Assembly: GCA_027669525.1 (NCBI GenBank)
Contig: JAQEDJ010000010.1
Location: 1-57,146 of the forward strand
Direction of reading: 5' to 3'
Source: Coriobacteriaceae bacterium AM48-5
GTDB lineage: Bacteria > Actinomycetota > Coriobacteriia > Coriobacteriales > Coriobacteriaceae
DNA: 57,146 nt
Part shown: positions 1 through 11,606 of the stretch, one piece after another
Numbering within the stretch: position 1 is the first letter of the stretch
How the letters are laid out: every line of letters starts with the position of its first letter
Program-made: the position numbers and the translations under genes
The notes under the pieces: generated by a model
Database searches by the model: none
Told to the model about the DNA's origin: nothing
Seen by the model: the letters and a program-made list of their open reading frames with translations, nothing else

Positions 1-3000
1 CAGTGCGGCGGCGAGCGCCGCTGCCGATGACGCCGGCGCAGATCAGGCGCAACTGCGAGTGCCGCGAATGGTGCCGACACCGCCGCAGGCAACGCGACTG
101 AGTCCGAGAACTCTGCTGCGACGCCTGCTGCTTCGGAGCAGAAGAACGCCGTTGCCGCCGCGTCTGCCACAACGCTTTCGAGCGAGGCCAAGGTCTTCAT
201 CCAGGATACCAAGGATAAGGACAGCTCCTATTCCACGAAGTCGGGCGCGCTCAAGGCCGGTGAGACGCTTTGGGCAAATATGTACGATGAGGTCGAGGAC
301 GACTGGTACGGCACTTCGACTGAGTCCGTTGCCAATCCCGGCACTTGGACTTACACCTGGCTCGCCGGTACGACTAGGGCCAGCAGCAATGTCGCCGACT
401 ACACCGAGGTCGTAGGCCACGAGCAGTCGCTCGCCGTCACCGCCGCGATGGAAGGCAAATACTTCATCTGCAAGGTAACGGTTGATGGCAAGGACTACTA
501 TGGTCCGTCCGTTTCTTCCGGCTCGGGCATCAATGCCAACTACATTCCTGGCCCCGTGCTGGGCGCCGGTCAGATGGAGCTTAACAGCGTCAAGCTGAAT
601 AGCGACACGCCGAGCATAGGTGATACCCTGACGGCGACTCCGTACATAAGCTATTATCAGCAAGCCCCCGCCGACGCCAAGGTTACCTACACGTGGTCCG
701 CATCCACCTCGCAGTACTCGGGCTTTACCAAGATCGAGGGCGAGACGGGTGCAACGCTTGTGGTGGGCGACGACCTTGAGGGCAAGTACATCAGGGTCGA
801 GGCCAACGCTGGCGTCAACACGGTGAACAAGACCACTTCCAGCAAGGTCAAACAGGCCGGTGCGGTCGAGATTTCGGCCGTGTCCATCATCAATACCAAG
901 GACGATACGAGCGTCTTTGCGGTGGGGGATACCGCTAAGGCCCGCGCTAAGGAGAAGGGCGGCGCGTACGGCGCGTTCGTCGACGCGAGCAAGCTCAACT
1001 ATCAGTGGCAGAGCTCTGACACCAAGAGTGGCACGTATACCGACATTGCGGGTGCCACGGGTGAGACCCTCGAGCTTACCGACGCTTTAGGTGGCAAGTA
1101 CCTCAAGTGCAAGGTGTCCTCGAAGATCGGCTCTTCGAGCATGGCCAACAACACGGGCGCTCTCGTTGCGGCTACCGGTTCAATTAATGTTACGAGCGTG
1201 ACTATGAGCCCGACTTCGGGCAAAGTCGAGGTTGGTTCTACGATTACGGCGACCGCCAAGGCGGGTTCCACCGACGTTACCGCCGATTCGCATGTCACGT
1301 GGCAGTGGTATAAGGGCACCTCGAACACCGCAAGCAAGTGCGACACGCCTATCAAGGGTGAGACCGGTAACACCCTGACGGTGACCGCCGCCCTTAAGGG
1401 CTACTACGTCGTGGCCAAGGCCAACGGCGGCTATGGCGAGCAGAAGCCGTACTATGCGGTGGGTCCCGTTTCCGTCGCTGGCCAAGTTGAGCTTTACGAC
1501 GTGCAGTTCGAGGGTTCTCCCGCTACCAATGGCGTGCGCGTAGGCGATACGCTCAAGACTAAGGTGCGCAAAAAGGACGGCTCCAACTATCACTATATCG
1601 ACCGCACCGATAACGTGACCTACCAGTGGCAGTATGCAAACAGCAGCTCGAGCTACGACTCCGCCTATACCGATATCCCCGGTGCTACCGAGACCGCCTA
1701 TACTGTTGACGCCGCCTATGCCGGCAAGTACCTGCGCGTGAAGGTGACGAGCGAAAATACTGTCTCCAGCACGCAGAAGAAGAGCTCCCACGGCGGCACG
1801 CAGTCCGTTGCCCCGCTCGGCCCCGTGACGCTTAAGGGCCAGTACAAGCTGGCGGGCATTGAGCTTGCCGATAAGAACGTTACGCTCAGCGTGGGCTCAA
1901 AGATCACACCGAGCGTGCAGGTTCCGGGTAGCTGGTCGGGCTCGACCAAGGACGTGCCCGACGATGCCGAGCTCACCATGGCGTGGTATGCCAAGGGCGA
2001 GGGCGATGCCGAATGGACCGAGCTCTCCGACGGCATCGATACGACCGATGGCAGCCTGACCATTTCGGACGCGCTTGTTGGCAAGCGCATCAAAGTTACG
2101 GCGAGCGCTCTCGACAACACGGTTGAATGGGTTTCGTCCGATAGCGTTACCGCGGCGGGGGAGTATAACCTGTTGCGCGTGACCACTACGCCGCAGATCA
2201 ATAGCGAATCGACCCATCTCGTCTCGGGCGATAGCGTTAAGGCGACGGCGCAGGCCAAGCGCGCCGACGGTTCGGCCACCAATGGCATCGATGTCACCGA
2301 CCAGGCGACTGTTGCCTGGTATGCGGCAGACGATGCGAAGGCTCCGGCGGCTGACTGGACGCTGCTGCCCGATATGTCGGGCGCCGAGGCGACGGTTTCG
2401 GCTTCAGCCACGGGCAAGTATCTGAAGCTGTCGCCACGAGCGGAGGCTCGACGGTCGAGCTCGTCTCCACCAACAAGGTTATCGCCGCGGGCTCGCTTGA
2501 GGCTGCAGTCCAAAAGCTCAACGATGCCAATAAGCAGATCGCTGTTGATTACAGCGCCAAGGGCGGCAACGTCAATGATGCGCTGAAGGCGCATCTTGCC
2601 GATTTGGGCTTCACCGATATTGACGTCAAGGTCTCCGAGGACGGCGTTGCCTTTAAGGCAGAGGACGCCAAGGCCACGGTCGGCATCTCCGACGCCCAGG
2701 ATAAGACCAACGGCGATGTGACGTTCTTCTTCATTGACCCCAACGACTACACCGGTTACAACATCGACGGTCTGCGTAGCGCCGATGTGGCGTTTGAACT
2801 GTCACGTGATGGCAAGACCGAGTATTACCTGCCCAACAAGTCGGTGCAGGTTGCTTGGGACGAGGCTAAACTGCAAGACCTTCTTGACAGTGCTGCCGAA
2901 TCCCTGCAGATTGGCTACGCGGCGTGCGAGTCCGCCGATGGCGTGACCCAAAATGTCACGCTTCCGTACAAGGCGGGTTCCGCAAAGAAATTCTCTGTTG

Positions 3001-6000
3001 AATGGACAAGCTCCGACACCGAGCGCCTGTTTGTTTCTGGGTATAGCTGGGAAGATAAGACGGGTAAGGTTTCGCGCGCATCGAGCGATCGCGACGTGAC
3101 GCTGACCGCCAAGGTTACGGTTACGAGCGGCGACATCAAGCTTGCCGGCTCGCACGACTTCACCGTGACCGTCAAGGGCGATCCCGAGAAGGTCGCTGCC
3201 GACAAGAAGGCGCTGCAGGAGAAGGTCGATGCGGCCTTTACCTACGGCAACATCAAGTACTCCGGCACCGACGCGCCCGCCAACAAGGACGGCTTGACCG
3301 CCGACCTGCAGATGCCGCGCACGAGCACGCTCAAAATCGACGGCAAGTATTACGAGGTCAAGTACTCCGCCAGCACCGATGACATCACGTTCAACGGTTA
3401 CAAGGGCACGGTCTATCAGCCGCTGCCTGGCACCGAGGCAGCGAAGACCAAGATCACCCTCACGGTGACCGATAAGTCTAACGCCGAGGTCACGGCTAGT
3501 AAGACCCTCGATTTTGCGATTGCCCCGCAGGACCAGAACGAGCTCGATGCCGAGCTGTTCCACCTGAGCCTTGCAAAGTCAACATTCTCTCAGGGTATTC
3601 TTGACGGGCAGGATGCGTCCAATGTAACGGGGAACTTGCATGCGCCGTTGAAGGTGTACGGTCAGGGATATGCAGTTAACTGGTGCTATTCCTCCGAAGA
3701 GGCTGCAGGCCACTACGGCTTCGTGTTCAGTGAGCTCCCCGGCGGCACGGAGAACACCTATCGTTTGCTCAAGTCGAGCAAACCGAGGGTTATCGCGCAT
3801 GAGAACCTTATCTTCACTCAGCCCGAATACAACACGAAAGTCACAATTAGCGGCCGTCTGAAGAGTGAGCGTTTTGCCCGTTATGCCGAGCGCTATCCCG
3901 ACAATTCGGACTACGCGGTGCTTGCCGGCTTGGATGTTTCTGCGACGGTAAACGTCAAGGGAACGACGGGGCTCGACAACCCGAACGAGGGCAAGACCAT
4001 TACGGTGACGGCCAAGGTCACGGGCGTTTCCGCAAGTGATGCTGACGGCAATTATACCGAGCAATCGGTGGCGCCCTTGACCGAGCTCACGCTTCCTGCC
4101 GACGAAGACACGACGGCCGAGTCGGTGCTCGAGCAGCTTATGACGGCTGCCGGTTGCACGAACCTCGAAGCAAATGCATGGGGTCTTACGAGTGCGACGA
4201 TGCCCGATGGCCGCGTGCTGAGCACAACGAGCGCCGCGCCGTACAGCTACTGGTCGTTCTTTGTAAACAATGGGTATGCGAGCGTCGGTGCTCCGAGCTA
4301 CTACCTCAAGAACGGCGATTGCGTCGAGTTCCGTTATGTTAAGGGTGACGGCACGCAGAAGCCCTCGACGGCTCCTGCTACCAATCCCGGAACGGAGCAT
4401 CCCGATGTCGATGCGGCATGGAATGGTTTTGCGAACGGCGGCTCGGGATCCTCGACGGACGCCCTTACGCCTACAACAAAGACCGATACGCCTTCTTGGG
4501 CACTTAATCTTCTGACCGAAGAGCAGCAGAAGGCAGGTGCAAGCGCCTCTGCGTCTGACCCCATTGTCGCGAACGGAAAGGTATACCTTGTCACGGGCGC
4601 TTCGGTATGGGGTGGAAAGACGTGGAATGCTGTCCTGAATGAGATTGATCCCGAGACGGGTTCCGTTCTGCGATCTCTTGAGCTTGGCTCTTCCATGGAT
4701 ACCACCTGCCGTCCTGTTATTGCGCAAGGCATTATTTTGATTCCGCTTTCCGGCGGCTATCTGCAGGCTGTTTCGGCGAAAACGTTTGAGACGCTTTGGT
4801 ATTCCGATGCATTTACGAAGCAGAACCTGTCTTCGTTGACCGTTGACGGCGACTACGTCTATATCAACACCCTTGATTATTGGTCTGGCAATGGCAATGA
4901 CGTGCAAAACGGTACGGTCAGGCGCATCAATATTCACACGGGCGCCATCGCCGGTAGCGCCTCCGTCGCTGACGGAGGTTACTACTGGTCTGGCGGCCTG
5001 ATGGTAAATGGCTACTATGTCGTTGGCGGCGACTATGGCCAGGTGCGCGTGTATTCTGCCGATCTGTCAAAGCTTGTTGGTTCGATTAAGCTGTCTGGTG
5101 GCAACATCCGTTCGGCGCTTACCGTTCATGACGGTTATATATATGCTGTTACGCGCGACGATGGTACGTTGCACAAGCTGACCATTGGTTCCGATGGTTC
5201 CATTACTGAGGCCGCGAAAGTTCAGTTTGCCGCTTATTCGACTTCGACGCCCGTTTTCAGTGGTAAGTATGCTTTTATTGGCGGGACAACCGTGAACAAT
5301 TGGAAGGCTAAGGCCAAGGCTAAGGCTAAGGCTAAGGCTAAGGGCCTGCTTTCGATCATTGACCTCTCCGATATGAGTGTGAAGCAGATTACGAAGGCCG
5401 ATGGCGAAGAGCTTGGCTTTGAGTCCAAGGGCACGCCGCTCGTCTCAACGCATGATGGCGAGACGTACGTATATTTCACCTTGAACGGCGCCAAGGGCAA
5501 TTGGCCTAACTACACTACCGGCGGTGGCGTGTACATGTACAAGCTGGGCGATGCCGAGGCAACCGAGGTGTTCGTTCCCGGTTCTGGATATGCCAACTAT
5601 TGCATGGCCTCGGTTGTCTGCGATCAGTTCGGCAATCTGTATTACACCAACGATTCGGGCCATCTCTTCTGTGTGAAATCTCAGGCACATCGCGTCAAGT
5701 TTGATGCTCAGGGCGGCTCGTCGGTCAATGGTCAGACCCCCGCTTCGGGCTCGACTGTCAGCAAGCCGACCGATCCGACGCGCGAGGGCTATACCTTCGC
5801 TGGTTGGTACACCGATGAAGCTTGTACAAAGGCGTATGACTTTAGCGTTGCGGTGACGGCTGATATGACGCTGTATGCCAAGTGGATCAAGAAGGCCGCT
5901 GACAACAACGGCGGTTCTGGCGGCAATGGCGGCTCCGGTTCTGGCAACGGTACGAACGGGCAGCAGTCCGGCGGTGCTGTCTCGCCGGGTCAGAAGCCGG

Positions 6001-6239
6001 TCTCCACGACCACCACGACCGAGACCAAGGACGATAAGGATTCCAAGAAGGATTCCGATAAGTCCGGCAAGAAGGATGGCAAGTCCGATACGGGCTCGTC
6101 TGCTACGACCGCTGCTAAGAAGTCCGCTGCTGCTCCGGCACAGGAGTCTGGCTTCAACCCGCTCGCCATTGTTGGCGTGGCGGCCGGCGTGATCGGTCTC
6201 GCAGTCATCGGTGTGTTCGTGTTTACCAAGCGTCGGTAG
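1..6239 (+). CDS. Giant modular surface protein (Ig-like modules, DUF4430, PQQ-like propeller, InlB-type repeat), 5' end outside window
   Basis: The start lies upstream of base 1. After an Ala/Ser/Asp-rich stretch come about seven Ig-like modules of about 95 residues (to about base 2450), each with a YQW or TWQW core strand, a G-A-T/E-T turn and a G-K-Y-L closing strand. Next are an atrophied-Ig-like region (about 3180-3530), a DUF4430 domain (about 3990-4360, SYWSFFVNNG and YYLKNGDCVEF), a PQQ-like beta-propeller (about 4490-5690), an InlB/Listeria-Bacteroides repeat (about 5690-5890, YTFAGWYTDEACT), a Gly/Ser/Lys linker, and a C-terminal membrane helix followed by KRR. There is no LPXTG motif. 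I infer a membrane-anchored, cell-surface adhesion or binding protein; the ligand is unknown. Two one-base losses break the frame, near 48 and near 2433, and restoring them gives one continuous protein of more than 2,000 residues. Confidence 0.8.
5304..5339 (+). repeat. In-frame hexanucleotide microsatellite (AAGGCY)6
   Basis: Six tandem AAGGCT/AAGGCC units encode (Lys-Ala)6 inside the beta-propeller of the surface protein. Because the unit is six bases, slippage would add or remove Lys-Ala pairs without breaking the frame. The basic patch probably forms a loop between propeller strands (inference). Confidence 0.85.
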
Positions 6240-7141
6240 GTGAGGGCTGTGTCCAATAAGCCTCAGGACGCCGAGTCCAAGCAGCCCGACTCGTCGTTCA
6301 TCCAGCTTGACGATGCAAAGAAAAAGGACGCCGCTTCGGCGGCGTCCGCCCCTCGGCGCAAGGCGCTTTTTGGCGCCCTGACGGCCGTCTGCATCGTCTT
6401 GATCGTTGTGTCGCTGGGTTTTGTCCAACCTTCTTCCAGCGGTGCTTGGTCCATCGATTGGATCGCTCGGGCCGTGGCGGGGAAAAGCGTTGCCGGCTCT
6501 GGCTCTACCGCCTCTCGCAAGACGGAGGCAGCGGGCTCCTCGTCTTCTGACGCTGTGGACTCCGAGTCCAAGGACTCGGATGAATCTGATTCCAAGGACA
6601 AGTCTGAATCTTCGGACAAGAAGTCTGACAAGGATTCGAAGGAGAAGAAGTCCGAAGGCAAAGGCGGCAAGAAGTCCGGGGATAAATCGGGTTCGCAGAA
6701 TTCTGGGTCCACTGGCGGATCAAGCGCTTCTGACGGCTCATCTTCGAGCGCTGGCTCGACGACCGGCGGTGGTTCTGCATCCAACGGCGGCGGCGCCTCT
6801 ACGGGCGATCAGGCGGCTCGCAGCAGCCTAGCCACGTCGTCACGGTGACGGTCTCGGTCACATCGAGCGCCGTGGGTAACCCTGTCTCTTCTGGCGGCAC
6901 GTTCACCTTCAATGAGGGCGCAACTCCTTACGACGCGCTGTGTGCGTTGGGACTTTCTATCAATGCGCGCCCTTCGTCGTATGGTACCTATGTTGCCGCG
7001 ATTGGCGGTTTGGCCGAGAAGGAACACGGCGGCACGAGCGGCTGGATGTACTCCGTTAACGGCAAAACGCCCAATACCGCCTGCAGCAATTACATTCTCA
7101 AGAATGGCGACACCGTCGTGTGGTATTACGTAACGGGCTAG
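6240..7141 (+). CDS. Membrane-anchored DUF4430 (transcobalamin-like C-terminal) protein
   Basis: This gene starts directly after the stop of the surface protein, so the two are probably co-transcribed and translationally coupled. GTG at 6240 or GTG at 6249 could be the start. The N-terminus is cytoplasmic-like and polar, with one membrane helix at about residues 42-62, followed by a long Ser/Lys/Asp/Gly linker. The last 95 residues form a DUF4430 domain (GWMYSVNGKTPN; YILKNGDTVVWYYV), the same fold as in the upstream protein. DUF4430 resembles the ligand-binding C-terminal part of cobalamin carriers, but nothing here proves cobalamin binding. A one-base loss near 6820 separates the linker from the domain; restoring it gives about 300 residues. 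Confidence 0.72.
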
Positions 7142-7161
7142 AGGCCTCGACATGGCGCGCC

Positions 7162-7203
7162 AAACGGGCGGTTCGGACCAACATCCGAGCCGCCCGTTTT
7201 TCA
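7162..7203 (+). terminator. Rho-independent terminator of the surface-protein operon
   Basis: A 16-bp stem (7162-7177 with 7184-7199, one G-U pair), a 6-nt loop and a T-run follow the DUF4430 gene by about 20 bases. Confidence 0.9.
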
Positions 7204-7240
7204 TGCGTAGAGGACTGGGTCGCCGGGTCTCTTGGCAAAC

Positions 7241-7275
7241 AAAAAGCCGGTTGGAACGTGAATTCCAACCGGCTG
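7241..7275 (-). terminator. Terminator for the gtrA genes
   Basis: A perfect 12-bp stem (AGCCGGTTGGAA at 7245-7256 with its complement at 7263-7274) is followed, read on the minus strand, by five T residues. It lies just downstream of the 7300-7788 gene. Confidence 0.85.
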
Positions 7276-7299
7276 CGAAGCGAGATTATGTTGGGCCGT

Positions 7300-7788
7300 C
7301 TACGACTGCGCGCCCTCGAGGAATAAGCGACGGCTAAAGTAGTTGTACCAGGTGACCAAGAACGTTGCGATTGCCTTCATGGCCTGGTAGCCGATGCTCA
7401 AAAACGTGACGCCCACAAACATGTACAGGTCGTTGAGACCCAGGCCAATCACCGACAGGATGGTGAAGATCGTGAACTCGCGCTTGCGGCTCATGCCCTC
7501 ACGGTGGTCGAACACGTACTTCATGCTGAGCCAGTAGTTGACCACGACGGACGTGATAAACGAGACTGTGGTACTCATCAAAAAGTCGAGGTGGAACAGC
7601 TCGACGAGCGCAATGAGCATACCCCAGTCGATGCCAAAGGAGATAAGACCCACGACAGCGAACTTGAGAAACTGCTTGGTATGAGGTTGTGCCAGTGCCT
7701 TGCGCACGTAATCACATCCAATGCGTTGATGAATCGAGCAAGGAGATACTTTAGGGCTTTTGGAAGGGAAACGTAAGGTCTTTGCCAA
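7300..7788 (-). CDS. GtrA-family membrane protein
   Basis: This protein of up to 162 residues has four predicted membrane helices and the GtrA pattern: FLKFAVVGLISFGIDWG opens helix 1 and NYWLSMKYVFDHREG follows helix 2. GtrA proteins are linked to movement or handling of undecaprenyl-phosphate-linked sugars for cell-surface glycans, a family-level role. It is paralogous to the neighbour at 7927-8385 (both carry MKYVF-H-EGMSR) and about 140 bases downstream of it. The annotated ATG gives about 37 extra N-terminal residues; a GTG at the VRKAL codon would give a length closer to the family norm. Confidence 0.85.
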   Translation of the reverse strand: MAKTLRFPSKSPKVSPCSIHQRIGCDYVRKALAQPHTKQFLKFAVVGLISFGIDWGMLIALVELFHLDFLMSTTVSFITSVVVNYWLSMKYVFDHREGMSRKREFTIFTILSVIGLGLNDLYMFVGVTFLSIGYQAMKAIATFLVTWYNYFSRRLFLEGAQS

Positions 7789-7926
7789 GAACTATACGAA
7801 CTCGCCAAATTATCAAGTGCTAATCCGCAAACGTTGAAAATTTGCCCGTAAACGAGCAATGCCCACGAACAACACAGCGCACGACGCGCGTCATCCGTGG
7901 GCATTGTAAAGCTGTAAGGTTGCGAG

Positions 7927-8385
7927 TTACTTGGTCTCATCGCCTTCCAGGAAGATCTTTCGGGTCACAAAGTTGTAGACCATGACGAGTGCGGTGGCGC
8001 AAATCTTGGCGATATTGGCTTCGAGGCCCAGGCCGGCGTTGAGGGCCAGCACGATGCCGTCGTTAAGTGCCAGGCCAATAACGGACAACATGACAAAGAT
8101 GATGAACTCGCGGTGGCGGCTCATGCCCTCCTTGTGCGCAAACACGTACTTCATGCTTGCGACGTAGTTAAAGATGAGCGACACGATAAAGCCACTGGTG
8201 TTGGCGATTAGGATGTTGAGGCTCAGACCGTAGTGGAGCAGATTCATGATGCCAAAGTCGATGACGGTGGCAATGACGCCGACGACGCCAAACTTCATGA
8301 TCTGCGCAAGGAGCTTTTGCATGGTACCTGCCTTAGGGTGGCGCCGCAGCGCCGTGGGGATGACAAACTCAGCAAGTTTAGCCAA
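7927..8385 (-). CDS. GtrA-family membrane protein
   Basis: This 152-residue protein has four membrane helices and GtrA signatures (KFGVVGVIATVIDFG; FNYVASMKYVFAHKEG). It begins 15 bases after the fbp stop on the same strand, so it is likely in the fbp transcription unit, with a second GtrA gene downstream. The role is inferred from the family: transfer of lipid-linked sugar intermediates. No glycosyltransferase is adjacent, so the substrate is unknown. Confidence 0.87.
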   Translation of the reverse strand: MAKLAEFVIPTALRRHPKAGTMQKLLAQIMKFGVVGVIATVIDFGIMNLLHYGLSLNILIANTSGFIVSLIFNYVASMKYVFAHKEGMSRHREFIIFVMLSVIGLALNDGIVLALNAGLGLEANIAKICATALVMVYNFVTRKIFLEGDETK

Positions 8386-8400
8386 TCCCCGCAGACGGGG

Positions 8401-10315
8401 CTAGGCGCGCTCCTCGATAGCACCGTTTCTATATGCATCGAGCAGCTGACGCAGGTCCTGGATCTGGCTGCGAATCTTGACGCCGGTATCGGTGTCGCTC
8501 ACCATGCGGCGCCGGTCGGCCTCGTCAAAGCGGTTGGTCTCGCTTTCGATGTCGATGTTGCGGGTGAGCGCCTCGGCAACGGTGGTAAAGGCCTGGTGCG
8601 ACTTGAGGCGGCATCCGCGCGAGCTCGAGATGAGCGTGTAGCCGGCGATGCCCGTTTTGGATGGTAAGCACGACAGAAACCGCCATCGATGACCAGCAGC
8701 TTGCCGTTGGCGCGGATGGGCTGCTCGCCCTTGGTGGTCTTGACCGGGGTGTGGCCGTTGATGATGTGGCCCGTCGGCGAGCAGGCCATGGGGGCGACGT
8801 TGAACTCGCGCATGATGTCGTCGCAAACGGACGAGGACGTGGTGAGCGTGTAGTACGGGTCCATCGGCTCGACCCACGTGCTCTTGTCGGCGATGTAGGC
8901 GCGCTCGAACGTGCGCACCACGCGTCCGCTGGCGGGCGAGTTAAAGCCAATCCACAGGTACCACATCCAGTCGAGGGCGTCTCGGTCGCCCACGCGCCAG
9001 GCACGGCGTGCAATGTAATCGCAAAAGTCGAAGTAGTCGCGGCCGGCGTGCCAGGTGCCCAGGCAGTTCATGCTGCTAAAGGTGCCGTCCTCGTTGAGCG
9101 GCACGCAGCCGTGGAACAACAGGTTGCCGTTGGCGACCTTGTACATGGAGCCGTGGGAATAGAGGAAATCGATGTGGCGATGCAGGTGATCGGCGGTGAC
9201 AAACTCGGACACGAGCTTGTCGATGATGTGCTGCTCCTCGGGCGTGAGCGAGTAGGGGTCCGTCGGGTCGACGGTGGGGAAGTCGTTGGTCGTGAGCGGC
9301 CACACGCTGCCGTCGGCGAGGGTAACCGTGCCGGTGTCGTGATCGATCTTGTCGAGCAGCAGGCGGTCGACCATATCGAACTCGGGGTGGCGCTGGATAA
9401 TCTGGCCTCGAGCTTAAAGAGCAGCACATTGATGGCCTTGATGAGCGGGCTAATGGACTCGCCGGCGGTATAGGTGGCGTCGGCGAAGGCGACGAGCTCA
9501 CGCAGCGAGATGCCGTAGTCGTTCTCGAGGATTTCGTAGTTGTCGTAGCGCAGGTTGTTGCGCAGCACCGTGGCGATGCAGGCGGGCTCGCCGGCTGCGG
9601 CGCCCATCCACAGCAGGTCGTGGTTGCCCCACTGAATGTCGAGCGAATGATAGGTGAGCAGGCGGTCCATAATCTTGGCCGCGCCGCCACCGCGGTCGAA
9701 GATATCGCCCACCAGGTGCAGGTGGTCGACGGCGAGGCGCTTGATAAGCGAGGCGAGCGACTCGATAAAGTCGTCGGCGCTGGCGGTCTCCAAGATGGAT
9801 TCGATAATGCGCTCGTGATAACGCACGCGGTAGTTGTTCTCATCCGGATGCGTGTGCAGCAGCTCGTCGATGATATAGGCGTAATCGCGCGGGATGGCCT
9901 TGCGCACCTTGGAGCGGGTATAGCGGCTCGAAAGCGAGCGGGCGACCATAATGAGCTGGTCGAGCATGGTCTTGTACCAGGTGGGTGAGTCCTCGCGCCG
10001 GCTGCGGACAAGATCGATCTTCTCGCGTGGATAGTAGATGAGCGTGCACAGCTCGCCCTTTTCGTCAAAGGAGAGCGTGTCGCCAAAGATCTCGTCGACA
10101 TGCTCGCGCACAACGCCCGAGCAGTTGTTGAGGATGTGCATAAAGGCTTCGTACTCGCCATGCACATCGCTCATAAAATGCTCGGTGCCCTTGGGCAGGT
10201 TGAGGATGGCCGAGAGATTGATGATTTCGGTGAATGCGGATTGCTCGGTGGGAAACTGTCTCGACAGCAGGCGCAGATACTTGAAGTCTTGCGGATTGCG
10301 ATCGAATGCGACCAT
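8401..10315 (-). CDS. fbp: Class III fructose-1,6-bisphosphatase
   Basis: The enzyme hydrolyses fructose-1,6-bisphosphate to fructose-6-phosphate in gluconeogenesis. The class III (Firmicutes-type) fold is a metallophosphoesterase, shown by SDVHGEYEAF near the N-terminus, VGDIFDRGG, WGNHDLLWMG and, later, PTGHIINGHTPVK. The start ATG at 10315 has a GGAAGG ribosome-binding site. The restored length of about 638 residues matches the family. Two one-base losses break it: at 9404 (minus-strand CCC read as CC) and at 8655-8658 (five A read as four on the minus strand). Both repairs restore conserved sequence exactly, so this is an intact gene with sequence errors, not a pseudogene. Confidence 0.95.
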
Positions 10316-10634
10316 GAGGCACCTTCCGATGTGGTTGGTAAAACTGATAAAACAGCGTCAAACGTTTATCAGTATGCGCCGCTTTTGTTTCGATTGGGGA
10401 TGGGAGGTCGAATTGTTGGCCGAACGGTTTGGTAAATCGATTTAGTTGAGGTAGATATGGCGGTTGAGTGGAGAAGTAGAGTCGTTTTTACAGACGTATG
10501 CCTCCGGGATCGATAGAGATGATGATGGTAAAGATGTTCTATACAGATGGTTCAATTTGGTAAATAGTGGACATTTGTACCGTATTCACGCTTGCTGTGC
10601 GATAATTTGCGCAGCAATGAGTAAGGAGCCTCAT
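10316..10634. other. Intergenic region between divergent fbp and degV
   Basis: This 319-bp AT-richer spacer must carry the promoters for both divergent genes. A GATAAT box (about 10602) upstream of degV is plausible, but its -35 is not convincing. A 19-codon ORF at 10457 with a GAGG upstream is too short to support as a gene. Confidence 0.4.
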
Positions 10635-11525
10635 ATGAGTGATTTTGTCCTGACCTGTGAATCCGCCGCCGACCGAACCCGTGAGTTCTTTGCGTCGCGC
10701 AATATCCCTGTCGTGTGTTTTCATTACGAGATCGACGATGTTGTCTATACGGACGATCTGTATCAGTCGATTACGCCGGACAAGTTTTTTGCCCAGATTG
10801 CCGCGGGCACCATGCCCAAGACGTCTCAGGTGAGCGTGGGTGAGTACGAGGAGTTTTGGGAGCCGTTTGTTGCCGAGGGTAAAGACGTGCTGCACCTGAC
10901 GTTGTCGTCGGGTATTTCGGGCACGTATGGATCGGCCTGCGTTGCGGCGCAGATGCTCGCGGATCGCTATCCCCAGGGCGGCAAGGTGCGCGTCATCGAT
11001 TCGCTGGCGGCGTCTTCGGGCTTTGGCCTGCTGGCGGAATGTGCCGCCGACGTTCGCGATAGCGGCGCTTCGCTCGACGAGACTGCCGCTTGGATTGAGG
11101 AGCATAAACTCAACCTGCACCACTGGTTCTTTTCGACCGATCTGTCGAGCTACCTGCGCGGCGGTCGCATTTCGGCTGCGAGCGCGATCATCGGCACGGC
11201 GCTTAAGATTTGCCCGCTTATGACGGTCGATTGCGACGGTAAGCTGTCGCCACGTGAGAAGATTCGCACTAAGAAGCGCGCGATTTCCGAGATGGCTAAG
11301 ACCATGATGGCACACGTGCAGGACGGTGCGGATTATTCGGGTAAGTGCATCATGTCGCACTCGGCGTGCCGCGAGGATGCCGAGGCAGTTGCGGCGCTGA
11401 TCGAGGAACAGGTTCCGCAGCTCAAAGGCAAGATTGAGATCAACAATATCGGTGCTCTGATCGGTTCGCACACCGGACCTGGTACGGTGGCGCTCTTCTT
11501 TATGGGCGACAAGCGCGTGGATTAA
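10635..11525 (+). CDS. DegV-family fatty-acid-binding protein
   Basis: This 296-residue DegV protein starts at ATG 10635, chosen because GTAAGGAGCC sits just upstream; the frame is open further 5' but the upstream starts lack a ribosome-binding site. Family marks are the N-terminal TCESAAD strand-turn, PKTSQVSVGEYEEF, LSSGISGTYGSA, RVIDSLAASSGFG and the C-terminal IGSHTGPGTVALFF. DegV proteins bind a fatty acid between two domains and can act as the FakB subunit that presents it to the FakA kinase; no fakA is in this window. A second, divergent DegV lies at 29289-30148. Confidence 0.93.
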   Translation: MSDFVLTCESAADRTREFFASRNIPVVCFHYEIDDVVYTDDLYQSITPDKFFAQIAAGTMPKTSQVSVGEYEEFWEPFVAEGKDVLHLTLSSGISGTYGSACVAAQMLADRYPQGGKVRVIDSLAASSGFGLLAECAADVRDSGASLDETAAWIEEHKLNLHHWFFSTDLSSYLRGGRISAASAIIGTALKICPLMTVDCDGKLSPREKIRTKKRAISEMAKTMMAHVQDGADYSGKCIMSHSACREDAEAVAALIEEQVPQLKGKIEINNIGALIGSHTGPGTVALFFMGDKRVD

Positions 11526-11561
11526 TTTGGCCCATCACGTCGCTGCATGATTACTCAAACG

Positions 11562-11599
11562 AGCAAGGCCCGCCGCACGTTTGTGGGGCGGGCCTTGCT
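11562..11599. terminator. Bidirectional terminator between convergent degV and the 11607 gene
   Basis: A perfect 13-bp GC-rich stem (AGCAAGGCCCGCC at 11562-11574 with its complement at 11587-11599) lies between two convergent stop codons. Confidence 0.8.
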
Positions 11600-11606
11600 G
11601 TTGCAG

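Noticed and set aside
3579..4937. Long minus-strand open frame opposite the surface protein
   Set aside because: It is a codon-bias shadow: the plus strand encodes the continuous DUF4430 and propeller sequence, while the minus frame has no recognisable domain and is Arg/Ala-rich.
8661..10435. Plus-strand open frames opposite fbp
   Set aside because: The minus strand is a clear class III fructose-bisphosphatase; the plus-strand products have no family features and are explained by GC-rich codon use.
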